Source of the DNA: Neodiprion pinetum
Lineage: Eukaryota > Arthropoda > Insecta > Hymenoptera > Diprionidae
Length of the DNA stretch: 64,000 bases
Direction: 5' to 3'
Assembly (NCBI RefSeq): GCF_021155775.2
Contig: NC_060235.2
Coordinates: 37,550,607 to 37,614,606 of the forward strand
In this document: positions 23,553-37,242 of the stretch, piece by piece
How positions within the stretch are numbered: position 1 is the stretch's first letter
Layout: each line of letters starts with the position of its first letter
Program-made: the position numbers and the translations under genes
The notes under the pieces: generated by a model
Database searches by the model: none
What the model was told of the DNA's origin: nothing
The model's input: the letters and a program-made list of their open reading frames with translations, nothing else

Positions 23553-23981
23553 CACTGAGAGAAATTAATAGTTTCGTTTACCGGTCAGTCCTTAACTATT
23601 TTCATTTTTTACCACAATCGAAAAATATAGTTCCAGGTAGAAAATGAAAATTAGTTTTCTAGCTGTTACCGGAAAGTCTAGTATCCGTTACTCTTCTTTC
23701 CCATTACGATCACTGTTGCTATATTTTCTTGCAACTGTTGTGAAAATTTAATGCTTGTGCAGCAATAAATTGATTTTAAAGCCTTATTTAACCAAAAAAG
23801 TATAGTAAACCAAACAAACTGATTTTACATTGCAATTACCAAAAAAGGATCGACAATAACGCAAAATGGTTACGTCCACCGCGTTTTTCGTAATCCCCAC
23901 AATATTCAAACAGTTTTTTTTAACGATACCTTTTTTACTGAATTTTTCTAGTTCCCTAAACAAATGAAATTTTTCTCAGTG
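23553..23981 (+). mobile_element. MITE of the CACTGAGA family, copy A (full length)
   Basis: A 429-bp element with terminal inverted repeats CACTGAGAGAAAT and, at the other end, ATTTTTCTCAGTG. It has no reading frame. Copies B to E in this window share its interior, including the words GGAAAGTCTAGTATCCGTTA and ATGGTTACGTCCACCGCG in copies A and B. The CACTG start fits CACTA/Chapaev-like transposons but the target duplication is unclear, so the superfamily is open. Confidence 0.8.
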
Positions 23982-26900
23982 TGGACGAACAGTTTGTTAC
24001 TGCAGAGTTTTAGATATACGTCATATAGTATACGAGGTATGATTAATTGTTCTGTAAAGGTATGGGAATCGTATATACATATACGATATACCATATAGGT
24101 TATATGCTTGGATTGCGGAGGCGTTGAATAGCTGGTGGTTCATATACAATACGTCGTATGGGTATAACCATGACGAATGCACGTCGTGCAGGGATTCGTA
24201 CGTGAGAATTCTTCACCGAATAACGTAGACATCTCTCAATTATTAGATGGCAACAGCTGTGTGGCCCCAGCATAGCCATTTGCTAATGGATGAGTCTCTC
24301 TATGAAGTAAGGCTTTGGTGCATGGCAGATTATAAAGTTTCTTGCACCAATTAAAATCGTTGCGATCTCGAGCTGTAAGTCACCGTGACGTTAAAAATCC
24401 CATAAATATACTGTATACCTATACGTGCGTTTGCCGAGGTGTGCAAGTCTACGAGGCATATCTTTATATACATTTTTCCACCCTTCCCGAGTTTTTCTAC
24501 CACGGCGGTAAGATGATGTCGTCCACTTCATTTCACCGCCTTCGGATGTCAATGGCTCTCGCTTCACACGGGCCTTTTACACTACCATAATATATATATA
24601 TAGAGTTTACTTAAACCAAGGCTTCGCTCATTCAGCAAATGCTAAATAACACTGACGATGAAAATTCATTATGCACGTAGGTATAGCTAGCGAAGTTTAC
24701 TCTGTTTATGAAAGACTCGCAATAATTTAAAATTTTCCTCCGTATACTTAATTAATGCATACCAATAAGACCTGTATAATAAGAGTACCTACCTACTGCA
24801 GTACTTGGCATTATGAGGAGTATTCTCTCCAAACAGTGTCTACGTATATGTCGTATAACTTATACCTTTATAACTGTACAGTTGCAACTCATCCCTGTCA
24901 TACCTAATGGAGAGTCAATCTGGATTCTAATCGATTCACGTGATTATCAGAACGTCAGCTAATGATCGTAATTTCCCATTAATTCATCTGTGTTACAAAT
25001 ATTTTACCACGGTCACCGCCGGTTAGGCACAAATTTGGAAATACTTGGGCTTGCACCGCGACTTCACGTTCTGCATTTTATTTCGATCACACAATGTCTC
25101 ACACGTTGAAGTTATTCATTCTCATGCTACAAGATAATAGATGACGTATATGTTATGAAATCAGCATATGTGGTACATTTCTTCGACATTATTACTCGTA
25201 CAAAAGGATAATTAATATGCTAGCTTTATCAAGTTATATGTGTGAGGCTTATCAATTAGTCTTATTCCCACGGTGAATAATATCCTAGATTGTAGATGTA
25301 TCACGAACTTTTTTAGTTTTCATTATTTCGTCTGCAGGTATCTATCTATATGACAAACACAATACGTACATTATAGGTATAAGACGAGCTTTAACTAAGT
25401 ATATATCTGTGATGTACGGCCTTGCACTTCATGCACGCGTGTGGCCCTCACCCTTCACGGAGAAAGAGAGATATAGAGTTCGGTGCCTTCCCTCCACCCT
25501 CGGCTTTTCACCCTCAACCCCGAACTGCAACCCCTCGGATCTCGTGGTTTTATCTCTCTCGCTGCTTGGTGAGCTTTGTCAAGTGTTTTTTCCCCGATGT
25601 CCTTATAGGTATGCACGTGCATCCGCGATCGGAATATACCTACGTGAGGCTAACGATTTTGGTCAACTCCATTAAATCCGTTTTTCATTTACGTACGAAC
25701 TAGTTTGCGGTACTATTATATACACAAATAGCTGCTATACGCGTACAACTTTCTGGATATATAATTTGTCCTGCCTGTTCGATGCGCGATTCTGTATATG
25801 CTCCTACTTGTTGCAGCTTCTACTGCGAATTCGATGAGTTACACCCGTTACAGGTACAGAAATACCTGCTCATTAGTGACTTAACCTTTCGGCTAACTTG
25901 TTTCCGTTTCGAAACAAAATGCGAGATCTATTATCTATGAATTATGTGACAATGACTGGCGATGCAGCCGGCTTGAAAGTATGGGAGTCGTTCTCACATA
26001 ATTCGTATTATAGAGTCGAGCTCGTATTTATTTTTGGACCGAAAACAAGTTAACCGAAAAGTTGAGACATAATGAATGCTACTGTACATATTGAGAGGGA
26101 GTCGAGTGCATCTCTATTCAATTTTTTTCTTTTTTGTTTCAGAGCATGAAGGAATTATGAATAAACATTAAGAAATCAAGTTTATTTTATGTAACTACGT
26201 GTATAATTATTCGCAGTATTTTGGAATACCATACCCTTTTGAACATGCATATTTATAGTGCACAAAAGTGTTGAAAAGTAATTTCGTTACAGAGTAGAAA
26301 ACATTCCCATAGTCGTTCGTGCGCAAAAAAAAACCAGCTTCACACCTTCCATTTTACATCATGGAACGCATAAATTACATATTGTGTTAGAATCGCTCGT
26401 CTTCGGTGTTTAATTTTACGCACGCAACGTGTTGCTTTAGCTAATAAAACACGTTGTATAATATTATCTTTGGGCTCTTATTTTGTGTGTTATTATTAAC
26501 TCCAAATTAGTTTGAATATAACATGAAGACATTGAGTTGGCTGTGTTTTTTTTTTTTTTTTTCAACATCTTGACGACCATCGACGAAGTTTCGAATAATC
26601 ATTTTTACAACTTATTTGAACGACGGAATGACCTTGCCACGTCACGGAAGTCTAACCAATCAGAAAACTCGACAGTAATTCTCAATGATTAGACGACCTA
26701 GATATTCGTTAACGTTACAATAATTGTTTAGTGACTGATTCTGATGACTGTTTTGACACGTACTTTCCAGAAGTAACCGTGACCTGATCTAACATTTAAT
26801 AACGATCATTTTCAACCTATTCCAAGAGTTAGGCTCGATGAAAGATGGGTATCGCTTTGCTTTTTCATATACAGAATAGCGATCTAGGAAAGTGGGGAAC

Positions 26901-27880
26901 GTGTGAATTTTGGATCAAGGATAAAGATTTTGCGAGGACAAAAAAGATTCGTTGAAGTCGTGAACCAATCTTCGATCGAAGATCTGCAGATTATGGCACA
27001 GGATAAAAAAAAAGGTACCATGTGTGACGAAGGCACGTTCGTTGTGTTTTCTTCTCTTCCCTTCTCTTCTCATCCAAAATTCATTATTATACTATACGAT
27101 GTAGTTGCTTTCCAACGAAAACGATAAAAAGTAGGTATTCACAACCTGGGTGGTTATCATGTAACAATTCCATAGCAGAGTATTAACAACGTTGACCATT
27201 CGTGACCGCCGGTTGCGTAGTGTGACTGCATATTTTTGTGCCGTATATATATATATGTATAAAATAAAACCCTTTCCCCCACCCTTCGAGTCCCACCGTG
27301 CCACTGACCGCTACCCCGTGAAGTACAGTCGGCCCAGTCAGTATCCCGGATCTAAGAGAGACTGCCTCGTTGTTAGGTTAAACCTATACCGCGATCGTAA
27401 ATCTGTCGGCGATGGTTTTCGAGTGGTAAAAATTCCGCTCGGTCAGGCCATTACACGGTCATGTTTCCTCGAGGCGAGTCAATTTACGTCGCTATACGGA
27501 GAACTGCAGCAAGCTGCGAAGTGCAGGTGGACGGTGTGAAAGTTTTGCGGTTGACTGTACGCTCCCCCCCCTCCCATCCCGGTACACTCCCCGATCGTGG
27601 CGCGGAACGACGACGACGCGGAGAATTTCAACTCCTAATGCCCTGAAACGTGAAGAAGAACGGCGGGGATCGCACGATTCGTCTCGAGCCGACGAAACTG
27701 TCCGAAAATATTTTTCCACCACCACTACTTACTATTACTTTTATGGTGATTCGTGGAATTTTGGGAAAAGGGGCGGGGCGGGTGGAGGGCGGCGGGGGAG
27801 CAAACGAATGACGTAGAGAAATGATTCCAGGCTAATCTACCGACGTGCGTACATATTTTGTTACAGAAAAAGTGCGCCGA
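23982..27880. other. Intergenic region upstream of D2HGDH
   Basis: No supported gene. The last 500 bases before 27880 are GC-rich and probably contain the D2HGDH promoter and 5' untranslated sequence; a TTACAG acceptor at 27861-27866 suggests an untranslated exon upstream. A poly-T run lies at about 26547-26562. Confidence 0.4.
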
Positions 27881-30739
27881 ATGATGTTGAGCGTTTTGCG
27901 ACAGCTGCGAAACGTTCGGAAGGGCGGCTATGCGGCTATGCGGCATCCGAAAATCAAGGAGTCGGCAACGGTGCTTTTCGCCACGGAATCCGTCGCTACA
28001 CTTAAGCCTGAACCCACCGCTGTCAGGTACAAGGTGACACGTGGACCTTACGCCACTGTTACCGACAGCCATCTACGCTTCTTTGAGGATCTTCTCGGCA
28101 AGGACAGGCTTATAACTGATCCCGACGAATGCGAGAGTTACAACGTCGATTGGGTTAAAATGGTCAGAGGTGGGTGGTGGAAGCTGCGGTAGGTGGTATA
28201 ACTCAACGCGCCTCGAGAGAACCTGCGCACCGTCTGCGCGGAGGTTGTTCATGCATTTGCCGATGGGTGGGAGAAGGAAGGAAAAAGGGGAGGAGCTGAG
28301 CGCGAGGGAGACGCCGCGCGTCGTCTTTCTTTTTTTTCCCCACAAGCTTTTCCGATTACTTTGTCTCTGCCTTCTTTCTTTTTTTCTATTTATTTCTTTT
28401 ATTTCTTTTTCTTATTTTTACTTCAACCCCCTCTTTAATCCTTTGTTAATTTTTCTTTGTTTTTACGCTATCCGCCATTTGCGTCAACAGGTTTAACGCG
28501 TTTTGTGTTCAACTATAATTATTATACTACTAACTGAATATGGACCGTGGCTTCGTTCGGTTTTAGATCAAGTCTGTCGGTTCACAAGACTCAAGGGTCG
28601 ATTGTGTCGTGCGTGCCGCTGCGTGCGATAAAGCAAGAAATGTATATTTCACAGAGCGCGCCACTAAACGCGACGCTCCGTTAGCGACATCTCTTATTAG
28701 AAATGTAAAGCTTTGATTGGTATTTGAAATTAGCGCGAGTTACGAATTATGCCAATTTTTTTTACGTGATTTTGCACTGACTTTGAGTACATCGCTTCTC
28801 TAACTTTTTCGATTTACATCACTTTTTTTTGTGCTTTTTTTTAGGGTGCAGTCGTCTCGTTGTGAAGCCAAAGACTACGGAAGAGGTTTCAGAGGTACTC
28901 CGATATTGTAATGTAAACCGACTAGCTGTATGTCCTCAGGGCGGAAACACCGGACTTGTTGGCGGCAGTGTACCTGTTTTCGATGAAATAGTTCTCTCGA
29001 CCAGTCTCATGAACAACATTATCGAAGTTGATAATATTTCAAGTAACTATCCTTTGCAGGATTTTACAGCTCCTACCGTGCCCCATATTCCAATTTCTAT
29101 TAAATCCTGGATCGATAAGTTCTTCGTCGTTGTGAAATTCCTGTTCTTCCAACTTCATATTATTTTTATCTGTAGGCACACTGGTCTGCCAAGCTGGCTG
29201 TGTTCTAGAGACCTTGGAAAATCATTTAGCACAGTCAGGGATGATGATGCCACTGGATTTAGGCGCTAAAGGCAGCTGTCAGATTGGTGGTTGTGTTTCT
29301 ACAAATGCTGGTGGTCTTCGACTGTTGCGTTATGGGAATTTACATGGCAATTTGTTGGGGCTCGAAGCTGTACGTTAGATGTTGAACAATTAGTAAATCG
29401 AGAACCTGAGATTTAATATTCTACCGGATCGTGCAGATACTGTTACACAGATTCTAGTTACTTTGATGTTTATAATTTGATATTAATCAAATCCTACTTC
29501 TTGTATTCCAAAAGGTGAAGGCAAATGGAGAAATTGTAAATTGTTTGAATACCTTAAAGAAGGACAACACTGGATACCACCTGAAACACCTATTTATCGG
29601 ATCAGAGGGTACTCTAGGTATCGTCACGAAAATTGCCATCCAGTGCCCCACACTTCCGAAAGCTGTGAGCGTGGCTTTGCTAGGTGGGACAAACTTGACT
29701 TTTAGTATCTTTATTTCTTCATTTTATGCTTGTAAAGTAACTCTAATCAAAATACGTTAATCATTGGATTTCCACAGGTGTAGATAGTTTTGAGGACTTA
29801 TTGAAGACTTACCAGTTAGCACAGGTGGAATTAGCGGAGGTTCTTTCTTCTTGTGAAATGATTGATCGAGCTTCAATGTCTGTCTGTACTGATAATTTGG
29901 GGTTGAAGAATCCGCTAGTTATAAATAATGATGGCTATGAATTTTACATGCTAATTGAGACGGCAGGAAGCGAGACACGTCACGATGAAGAGAAACTTAA
30001 TCAATTCCTCGAGAAAGCTATGGAAAGAGAAATAGTTAAAAATGGTACAATTGCCACAGAACCTACAAAAATTAAAGTGAGTCTTGAAACACTCATACTT
30101 AATTTTTGTCTTTCAACACGAGGCGCAGGAATACACAATTTAAACTTTTTTCTTCCCTGCTAAGGATAGATTTCATCTTTTCAGAATATTTGGCAACTCA
30201 GAGAACGTATCACGGAAGGGGTGATGCGAGATGGTTATGTATTCAAATATGACATTTCTGTGCCCTTACCAAACTTTTACGAAACAGTCCACGCTCTACG
30301 TGAACATCTTAAAGATCCTCGTATCAAACGAATCGCAGGATATGGTCACATCGGTAATTCTCTAGACGAACGTCATAATTACAGACATAGTTTAGTTCTT
30401 TTTAATTGCATAATTACAAGTTAAGCAATTTTTTATTTTAAGCTGGGCAAAGTTCGTACGATAAACGTAACAATTTTTTCAGGTGATGGAAATATACATG
30501 TGCAAGTTTCAATTCCTGAATACATAGATGAAATAGCTCATCAAGTGGAACCATTCATTTTTGAATACGTTTCTAAATTGAAGGGCAGTGTGAGTGCAGA
30601 ACATGGAATCGGGTTCAAAAAAACTCAATTCTTGCATCTGAGCAAAGATGAATCTGCCATCAAGTTGATGCACGAACTCAAACAATTGATGGATCCAAAT
30701 CGAATTCTAAACCCGTACAAAGTCCTACCGTCCTTGTGA
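27881..30739 (+). CDS. D2HGDH: D-2-hydroxyglutarate dehydrogenase, mitochondrial
   Basis: FAD-dependent mitochondrial enzyme oxidising D-2-hydroxyglutarate to 2-oxoglutarate. Seven exons chain in phase: 27881-28169, 28845-29042, 29176-29369, 29515-29683, 29778-30076, 30185-30353 and 30483-30739, giving 524 residues, the normal family length. A basic N-terminus (MMLSVLRQLRNVRKGG) looks like a mitochondrial presequence. The FAD-binding domain shows CPQGGNTGLVGGSVPVFDE (about 126-144) and LFIGSEGTLGIVT. The C-terminal FAD-oxidase part shows the metal-binding word GYGHIGDGNIH (about 435-445) and SVSAEHGIGFKK, ending NPYKVLPSL. A second ATG at 27884 is an equivalent start. Exon 1 uses the donor G before GTGGGT. 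The gene appears intact. Confidence 0.95.
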
Positions 30740-31012
30740 TCTATCAAACAAGCTTCTCAATCCCAAAAATTCAATCGCTTTTTGTTCCAGTTTTACCGTG
30801 GTGTAAGACTATCTCCACAAACAAACTTTCTCACTAGTGTATATGTGTATTTGTACCTACATACAATCCAATTTAAATATGTACATAGGATAAGTTACGC
30901 TAATGTATTTCACGTCTACATGTTACATTTTTTTTATGTCTCGTAATATTTCAAATGCAATATTTCACAAAAAAATCTATGTTTGAATCCGAGATAATGC
31001 GTTGAAAGGTGC

Positions 31013-31018
31013 AATAAA
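31013..31018 (+). terminator. Polyadenylation signal of D2HGDH
   Basis: AATAAA about 275 bases beyond the D2HGDH stop codon on the same strand; the first clear canonical signal after the gene. Confidence 0.5.
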
Positions 31019-32743
31019 GCTCCGTATGCATCTATACCACAAAATTTTATTCATGTCAAACCATCGAAAATTCGTATCTCTGATAAAAGGATTACGAAAG
31101 TTGGATTCTAAAAATATTGAAGAGCGTTGAATCACGCGTTGTATCTACGTCACATCCATCCACCTCGATGTCGAAATTTGGGTCATGGTGCAACTGTAAT
31201 TCCAATAAAATTCTGATTTTGAAAATCGGTACGCGCTATGGGACTCGATACAGAAATTCTGGTTGTTTTCTTTATCTCAATGAAAAGTGGATCCAATCCG
31301 AATCCACACAGAGTAAAATGAATTGAAGCTAGAAGATGAGAGGGGTCATATGGAAATGCAGAAAAGTCGGTGTATAAGTGAATCGAAACGCAATGATTAG
31401 CAGGAATGCGGTTCATCGTCTCGCCAACTCGGAATCCCCCCGAGTCAGCGACGCAATCAATAATCTAGCCGTCTGCCGCTTCACCAAAAACTCGGCGCGG
31501 CCCTCGGTCTGGGTAAAAGAAAGGCTCGCGGTTATCTGTCGAGCGGACAAGCGTCTGCCGTCCGTTTAGTTCGAGGCGCCTCCGTAGTTCGTCGCTAGCG
31601 ACACGGTGGAGTCGGCGTTGTCACGCGTTCCCTCGGCTTTCGATACTCCAGTCGGTTTCGGCCGCTCGGAGTCGACTCCGGTGCGTTGCTCGAGTGACTG
31701 GCCTGGATTCGGCAGTGTGCAACGACGGGTTGCCAGGTCTGGGAGTAGTTCCCTGGGACGTCGTTTGACAGCTGCTCATGTCAGCTCCTCCGTTCAGGCT
31801 AACCGAGTGCATTTGAGAACGTGTATAATAATGAGAATCGCGTCGCTTTTACGGCGGCGCTTGTCTTACCATTAAACAGTACGCCCACGCCGGTCAGAGA
31901 GGATAGATCGATATGCGACGTTTCGAAGGTGGAATAGGATGGTGTTTGTTCGTTATGGCGGAATGCGGGTCTTCGTGAAGGAAATCTGTCGCGATTTTCA
32001 CGCGCCTAATATAATAATAACAGAACGATCGCGGATCGTAATTAAACGCCAAATAATGCGACGGAAAAAAGTTATTTACACATATTCGCATTGTTGAAAA
32101 CGGCGTCTCGTCGTTTCTTGTTGATATTCAAAGATTCTTTACTCGTTACACGAATCGCAATTATTAATTATCGAGTAATTAGTTTTCTCTACTCACTTTA
32201 TTCTTCCTACGTAAAGATTATCCACGTTGCCATGTACAAATAAAAAGAAAATAAAAAAATAACGTGTTTTTTTTTCCCTCAATTAAAAACATGTAACGAC
32301 AATAACAACACGCTCAAAATCCCGTGACGATAATGAATATCGCTAAACACACGATTTGAATTCATACCGACTACTTACAGTCAATCGTCGAACAGAAGGA
32401 AGAAGAACAAAAAACACTACCGTCGTTAAAATCATTGTTATTGTTGTTCTCACGCAATATCGGATAATGCATGTTTACGTTATTGCATAATTTTACACAC
32501 GGTTAAAAAGCGTACACGCGAATGGCCGAGTACGAGTGAGAAAAACCGAAGGTTACATACCAATACATGATCATCCTCTGTAGAAGCGAGGAAGTTCGCA
32601 GGTGAGCGGCAAAGCTAGTGTGCCGTTAAAAGCGAAGGGTGATTTAAACGGAGTTATATAAGAGAGGTGGAAGAAGAGGAATAGGGATAAGTGATTCCTG
32701 GAGCTGAGAAAATAATTAAAAAAAGAAAAAAAAAAAAACAACA
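31019..32743 (+). other. 5' flank and probable leader of the downstream gene
   Basis: No supported coding region. From about 31,430 to 31,870 the sequence is GC- and CpG-rich and may be the promoter of the gene starting at 32744. A candidate donor (CGCAG before GTGAGCG) lies near 32,600. The bases just before 32744 are a purine-rich AAAG tract. Confidence 0.35.
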
Positions 32744-35700
32744 ATGAAAGAACACTGCAGCGATCCGTCGTCAGATATGCCGAAGGGAAAGGGTTCCTCG
32801 CTCAAGTCGCTGAAATCCCTGCTGAAAAAACCCGGCCAGACAAAACCGAAGGGTCAGAAAAATCGCGTGGTGATAAACGAGAAGCTCAACGAATTCTTCG
32901 CAGCGGATTATATAATCCTTATCAAGGAGGAATGCTGCGCCGATTACGAGGAGGAGTGCGACTGCTGCTGCCAGGAACACGAGATGATAAGGCTGGGGAA
33001 CTGCAAGGAGTGCAGGGCCGAGCTGAACCTCCAATTCGCGGGGGGCGGCCGTCCTCTCGATACCGATTCTGCCGGGGGTCAGGAACAACTGTTCGCCAAC
33101 GTTGACGGCCTCGAGGAGGTCGAAGCCAGGGCCGCGATCGAGGGACCCCCCAGGAGTCGACAGGTCCAAAAACAACATCAGCGCCAGCAGGAAACCCTCA
33201 GTCCCCCCGAGGGATACAAGGACGTTTGCGATGAGGGAGAATCGGACGAGGTCGATCATCACCTACCTCCTCACCCCATTTGCGCCGAGTGTAATTACTA
33301 TCATCAACAGACTGCGGAGACAGGTGAGCAAATTTTCTCTCAAAACGTACATCCTCTCATCCTCCTTAATTTTACTCCTAGGGCGCTAACGGTTCTTTTT
33401 TTTTTTTTTTTTTAGGGGCGGGGGGATTCATTTTCCCGGGATATCCTAAGAATTGCGATCCCTCGATGGTTTTTTTTTTTTTTTTTGCTATCATTGTCAA
33501 ATGTTGTTACAACTCTGCAGGTTTTTTTTTCCTTTTCTCACCGAATGCCATGGTTTGGTCAATTTTGTAGTTTTGAAATTGTTAATAATGTTTCCATTTT
33601 ATATTTTTTGACTCGTATTGTGCAAAAGAAGCAAATAATATAAACGTGTCTAGGAAAATTGTGATATTGTACGAATTAAATCTCTGAGATAATTAATAGT
33701 ATAAATTTTAATCAGTGAAAATCTACTAATACAAATTTGGAGAGTAAATAATGGCTACAATTGATATACATCCTGTTGGGTTCTTGGAGAACTTGGAAAA
33801 GTTAACGGCACGAAAGATTGAACAAAACTGCAGGGTGCTCGTTCGTCTGAAAAATTTGAAAAGATTCTGAGATATAACGGCGTTCAGGGAGATTTAGCAT
33901 ATACTTGCAATTGTTAGAAATCTTGCGGAATGTGATGTGCGATGCGATCTCTAAATTCATCAATCCTCATTAACAATTCAAACTAGCTGTTTTTAAATTT
34001 TCTCGCCCGATTATCAACTTTTACTTATATGAAGAATGACGAGGATTGTATTCGTTACTTATGTGGAAATGTATGCTTAGGAACTAGTCTTGATTTATTT
34101 ATATGTATTTTTATGCGTACTTGTAACGAGGTTGAAGTTAGTGACGTTATCGTAACGAAATATTGGAAAAAAATCACTATTTTCTTATCTTGATAATGAT
34201 TTTGAAGGAACTAAGATTGGGAAATATGAGTATGTATTGTTTTATTACGGTTTACTGAATTTCAAACAGTTCCAAAATCGCTGAGTTACGGTTTTTCTCA
34301 GCACGAATCGTTACGGTAACGTTACTAACTTCAACATCATTACTTACGACCTTTCGTTTTTCATTAGCGAAGTATTCAATTCCAACGTCACTTGAGGTCT
34401 TTTGTGTCTTACCTTTATTTTGGCTATTTTAAGTGCTCCAAAAATGCTGAAAAATTTTATACATGTTTTTTGAAGCGTCTAGTCGAAGATCCAAAAGTTT
34501 GTTCACTTAGTTACTTATTTGGGAGAAAGCCGCGCGCCTTCTAGTTTACGAAATATACACATAACGAGAAATCACGCGAGCGCGAAAAACTCCGTGTGAC
34601 AGGCTAAAGGTTAAAAATACGACAAAAGTATTGCGGTATGCGATATGTCGTTTAGAAGCATAAGACATCAAATTGCGTGGCTACCACGCCGTTATTACGC
34701 AGATTCATTTAATGACATCGAACCTATGGTTGATTTTGCAAAAAATATCATGCGTAGGTATGTTATGCTTTGCTAAACATGTATGAAACTAACTTATGAA
34801 CTAAATCCTAAAGTTTTAAAATAACGATTAGGCATATCTCCCAGAAATGAATAATCGTATTACAACGTTTACATCCGAATTTCAAGATCAAATAACAAAA
34901 AAAAAAAAATCAGAACGTCTTTAAAGGCAGTGCGTACATACATACATATCTCATTAATCAACCCTAGTAGGTCACACCTCAGTAGAATCGCATAACGGTC
35001 ACACAGTGTGAAATTCACCCCCAAACGTGACATTTTTATTAAAACCAACGAGTTTTAATAATCTGAAAGAAAAAAATCCAGGCATTGTTTAAGGATCGCG
35101 GAAAAAGGTCTCTCAGTTTTCACAACCAGAAATGGATAGTTTAAATATTGTATAAAACACCGTCAAAGTAAAAGAAAGTGTCAAAAATGTCGAAACAAAA
35201 GGTCTTTATTTCGCACGAAGAATACCGCCAGGGGACCCATTTCCAGGACCAAGCTACTATACGAGGAGTTTGAAAAATGTTTCGTGTTAAAATTCATCCC
35301 CAGTGACCTATCAGGGTGAACACACGATGTTGCGCAACTCGACCGAATCATATACCATTACAAGTATTATCTCGATACCAAATCCACGCACCTTCATAAA
35401 CTATTACTTTTCAAATTCGATCAAGATTGCGGATATATCTGAAATTATTCACGAGGCAAGAAACCATTCATCGAGAAGATTAACCTCCCTTACAACGCAT
35501 ACCTGCGATAGTTTCGTCTCTGATCGTGAGTGTATTGTGCGAGTTTGGTCCCCGAGGGATGTCCTCACGGACGCACACGCGCGTGCATATGTCTCTGTCG
35601 GTAGTAACATATGAGGAGCATTAGGTTTTCGTGCGTGGGAAACCCCGGTTGTGCAACGCGTATCGAGTTAACGCTACCATTATCTCTGGCGATACATACG

Positions 35701-36256
35701 CGTATATGTATATACATGCATATGTATATGTATACATGTATGCGCATATGCACGTACACTCTTCTCCGTTTTACGCTACCTGGTATCGCCCACTTTCTTC
35801 ACCCCGACTGCACCCATACGGGAGGGTTGTTGAACATAGATGCACCTTATACCCGTCATGCGGGACGACGTCCGCCCTCGTTCCTCTCCTTCCGTGACCG
35901 TGCGTGTAATCGAAAGACACGTGCGTGCACCGAGCACTACCTGCTAACTATACTGTTTCGAGTCGAAGGAAATTTGCCAAAAACCCGCGTATCGTGACAG
36001 GGATTCATTCACGTACCTTCCTAATGTTTACGTAGAGTTTTAGAGTAGAGTTGAAAGAGGAGGGTATTTTTTTTTTCCTCCCTAAGCGGACGAAGGAAAG
36101 CCTCCTCTTTTTTCACACTCTGGCTGTATGTAGCTAGTTTCTTCCGTGCAGAAATGTGCCAAAAATATATCCGTTTACGTGCCAAGGTAAACTTTTTACC
36201 GGAAAGTCTTGCACCTAATCTTCTTCGGTTGGGGTTGGCCGTCTTAAAATTTTATG

Positions 36257-36330
<74 letters not shown>

Positions 36331-37206
36331 TGCATATAGCGAGGAAAAATTTTCAGTTCATTTACTATGTTTTTTTGCGGCACTTATTGTATGTGATATA
36401 CCTACACCAACGGCTATAACGTTGTATATTTTCGTCAAAGAATTTTACTGCGGTTAAGGAAGAAGATGGCGAAAAGGGGATGTGGGGGAGTTAGGAATTT
36501 CATTGCGGCACGACGCGGTAAGTGCCGAGCCAATTTCATGAAAATTCTCACTAGGTTCGTGCACAGAAGTGCCTCGCCTCCCACCATCCTCTCTTCTCTT
36601 CTCTAACTAGAAGCAGCTTCGCGTTTGAAATACGAGCTTGAGTTTGAGCCAAGTGCGTGAAATGCGAATATAGGTATATATAATAAATTTTTTTCTTCTT
36701 CTTCTTTCACTAATCTTCAATGAGTTATGCTCAACCGCGAAAGCTATACCGAAACTTCTTTCTTGGTACGCCAGGCGTTTTACTTAATTATATATGTAAT
36801 ATACAATATACATATACATATATGTATATATATATTCATGGATACGCAATATATTTCAGTTTTAGAAAGAAGAAAATAAAAAAAAAAAAGAAAAATAATG
36901 TTACACTTTCAGTTTTTCTTCCCTGTTACCACCGTCAATTTACCCGTATAAACCTACCTACCTATCGCGTTATTCGTTTCGGGATGAATATACACTGTAT
37001 AATGGGAAGCCCGTGTACCGTATTCGCTGAAACTCGCACAATCTTTTCGCGAGACGTGATTTTTCAAACGCCTTTGCTGAGTAGGCGTAGAAAACCTGCC
37101 TATAGAAAAAGAAAAGGGGAAGAAACATTGGAAGCAGAAGGATAAAACTAAAGATCGCTTATACAACGGACAGACACTTGTTAAATAAATGAAAGAAAAT
37201 ATTCAG

Positions 37207-37242
<36 letters not shown>

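Noticed and set aside
32771..33262. Minus-strand 163-residue open frame
   Set aside because: Shadow of host exon 1, which has an ATG and a donor in correct phase.
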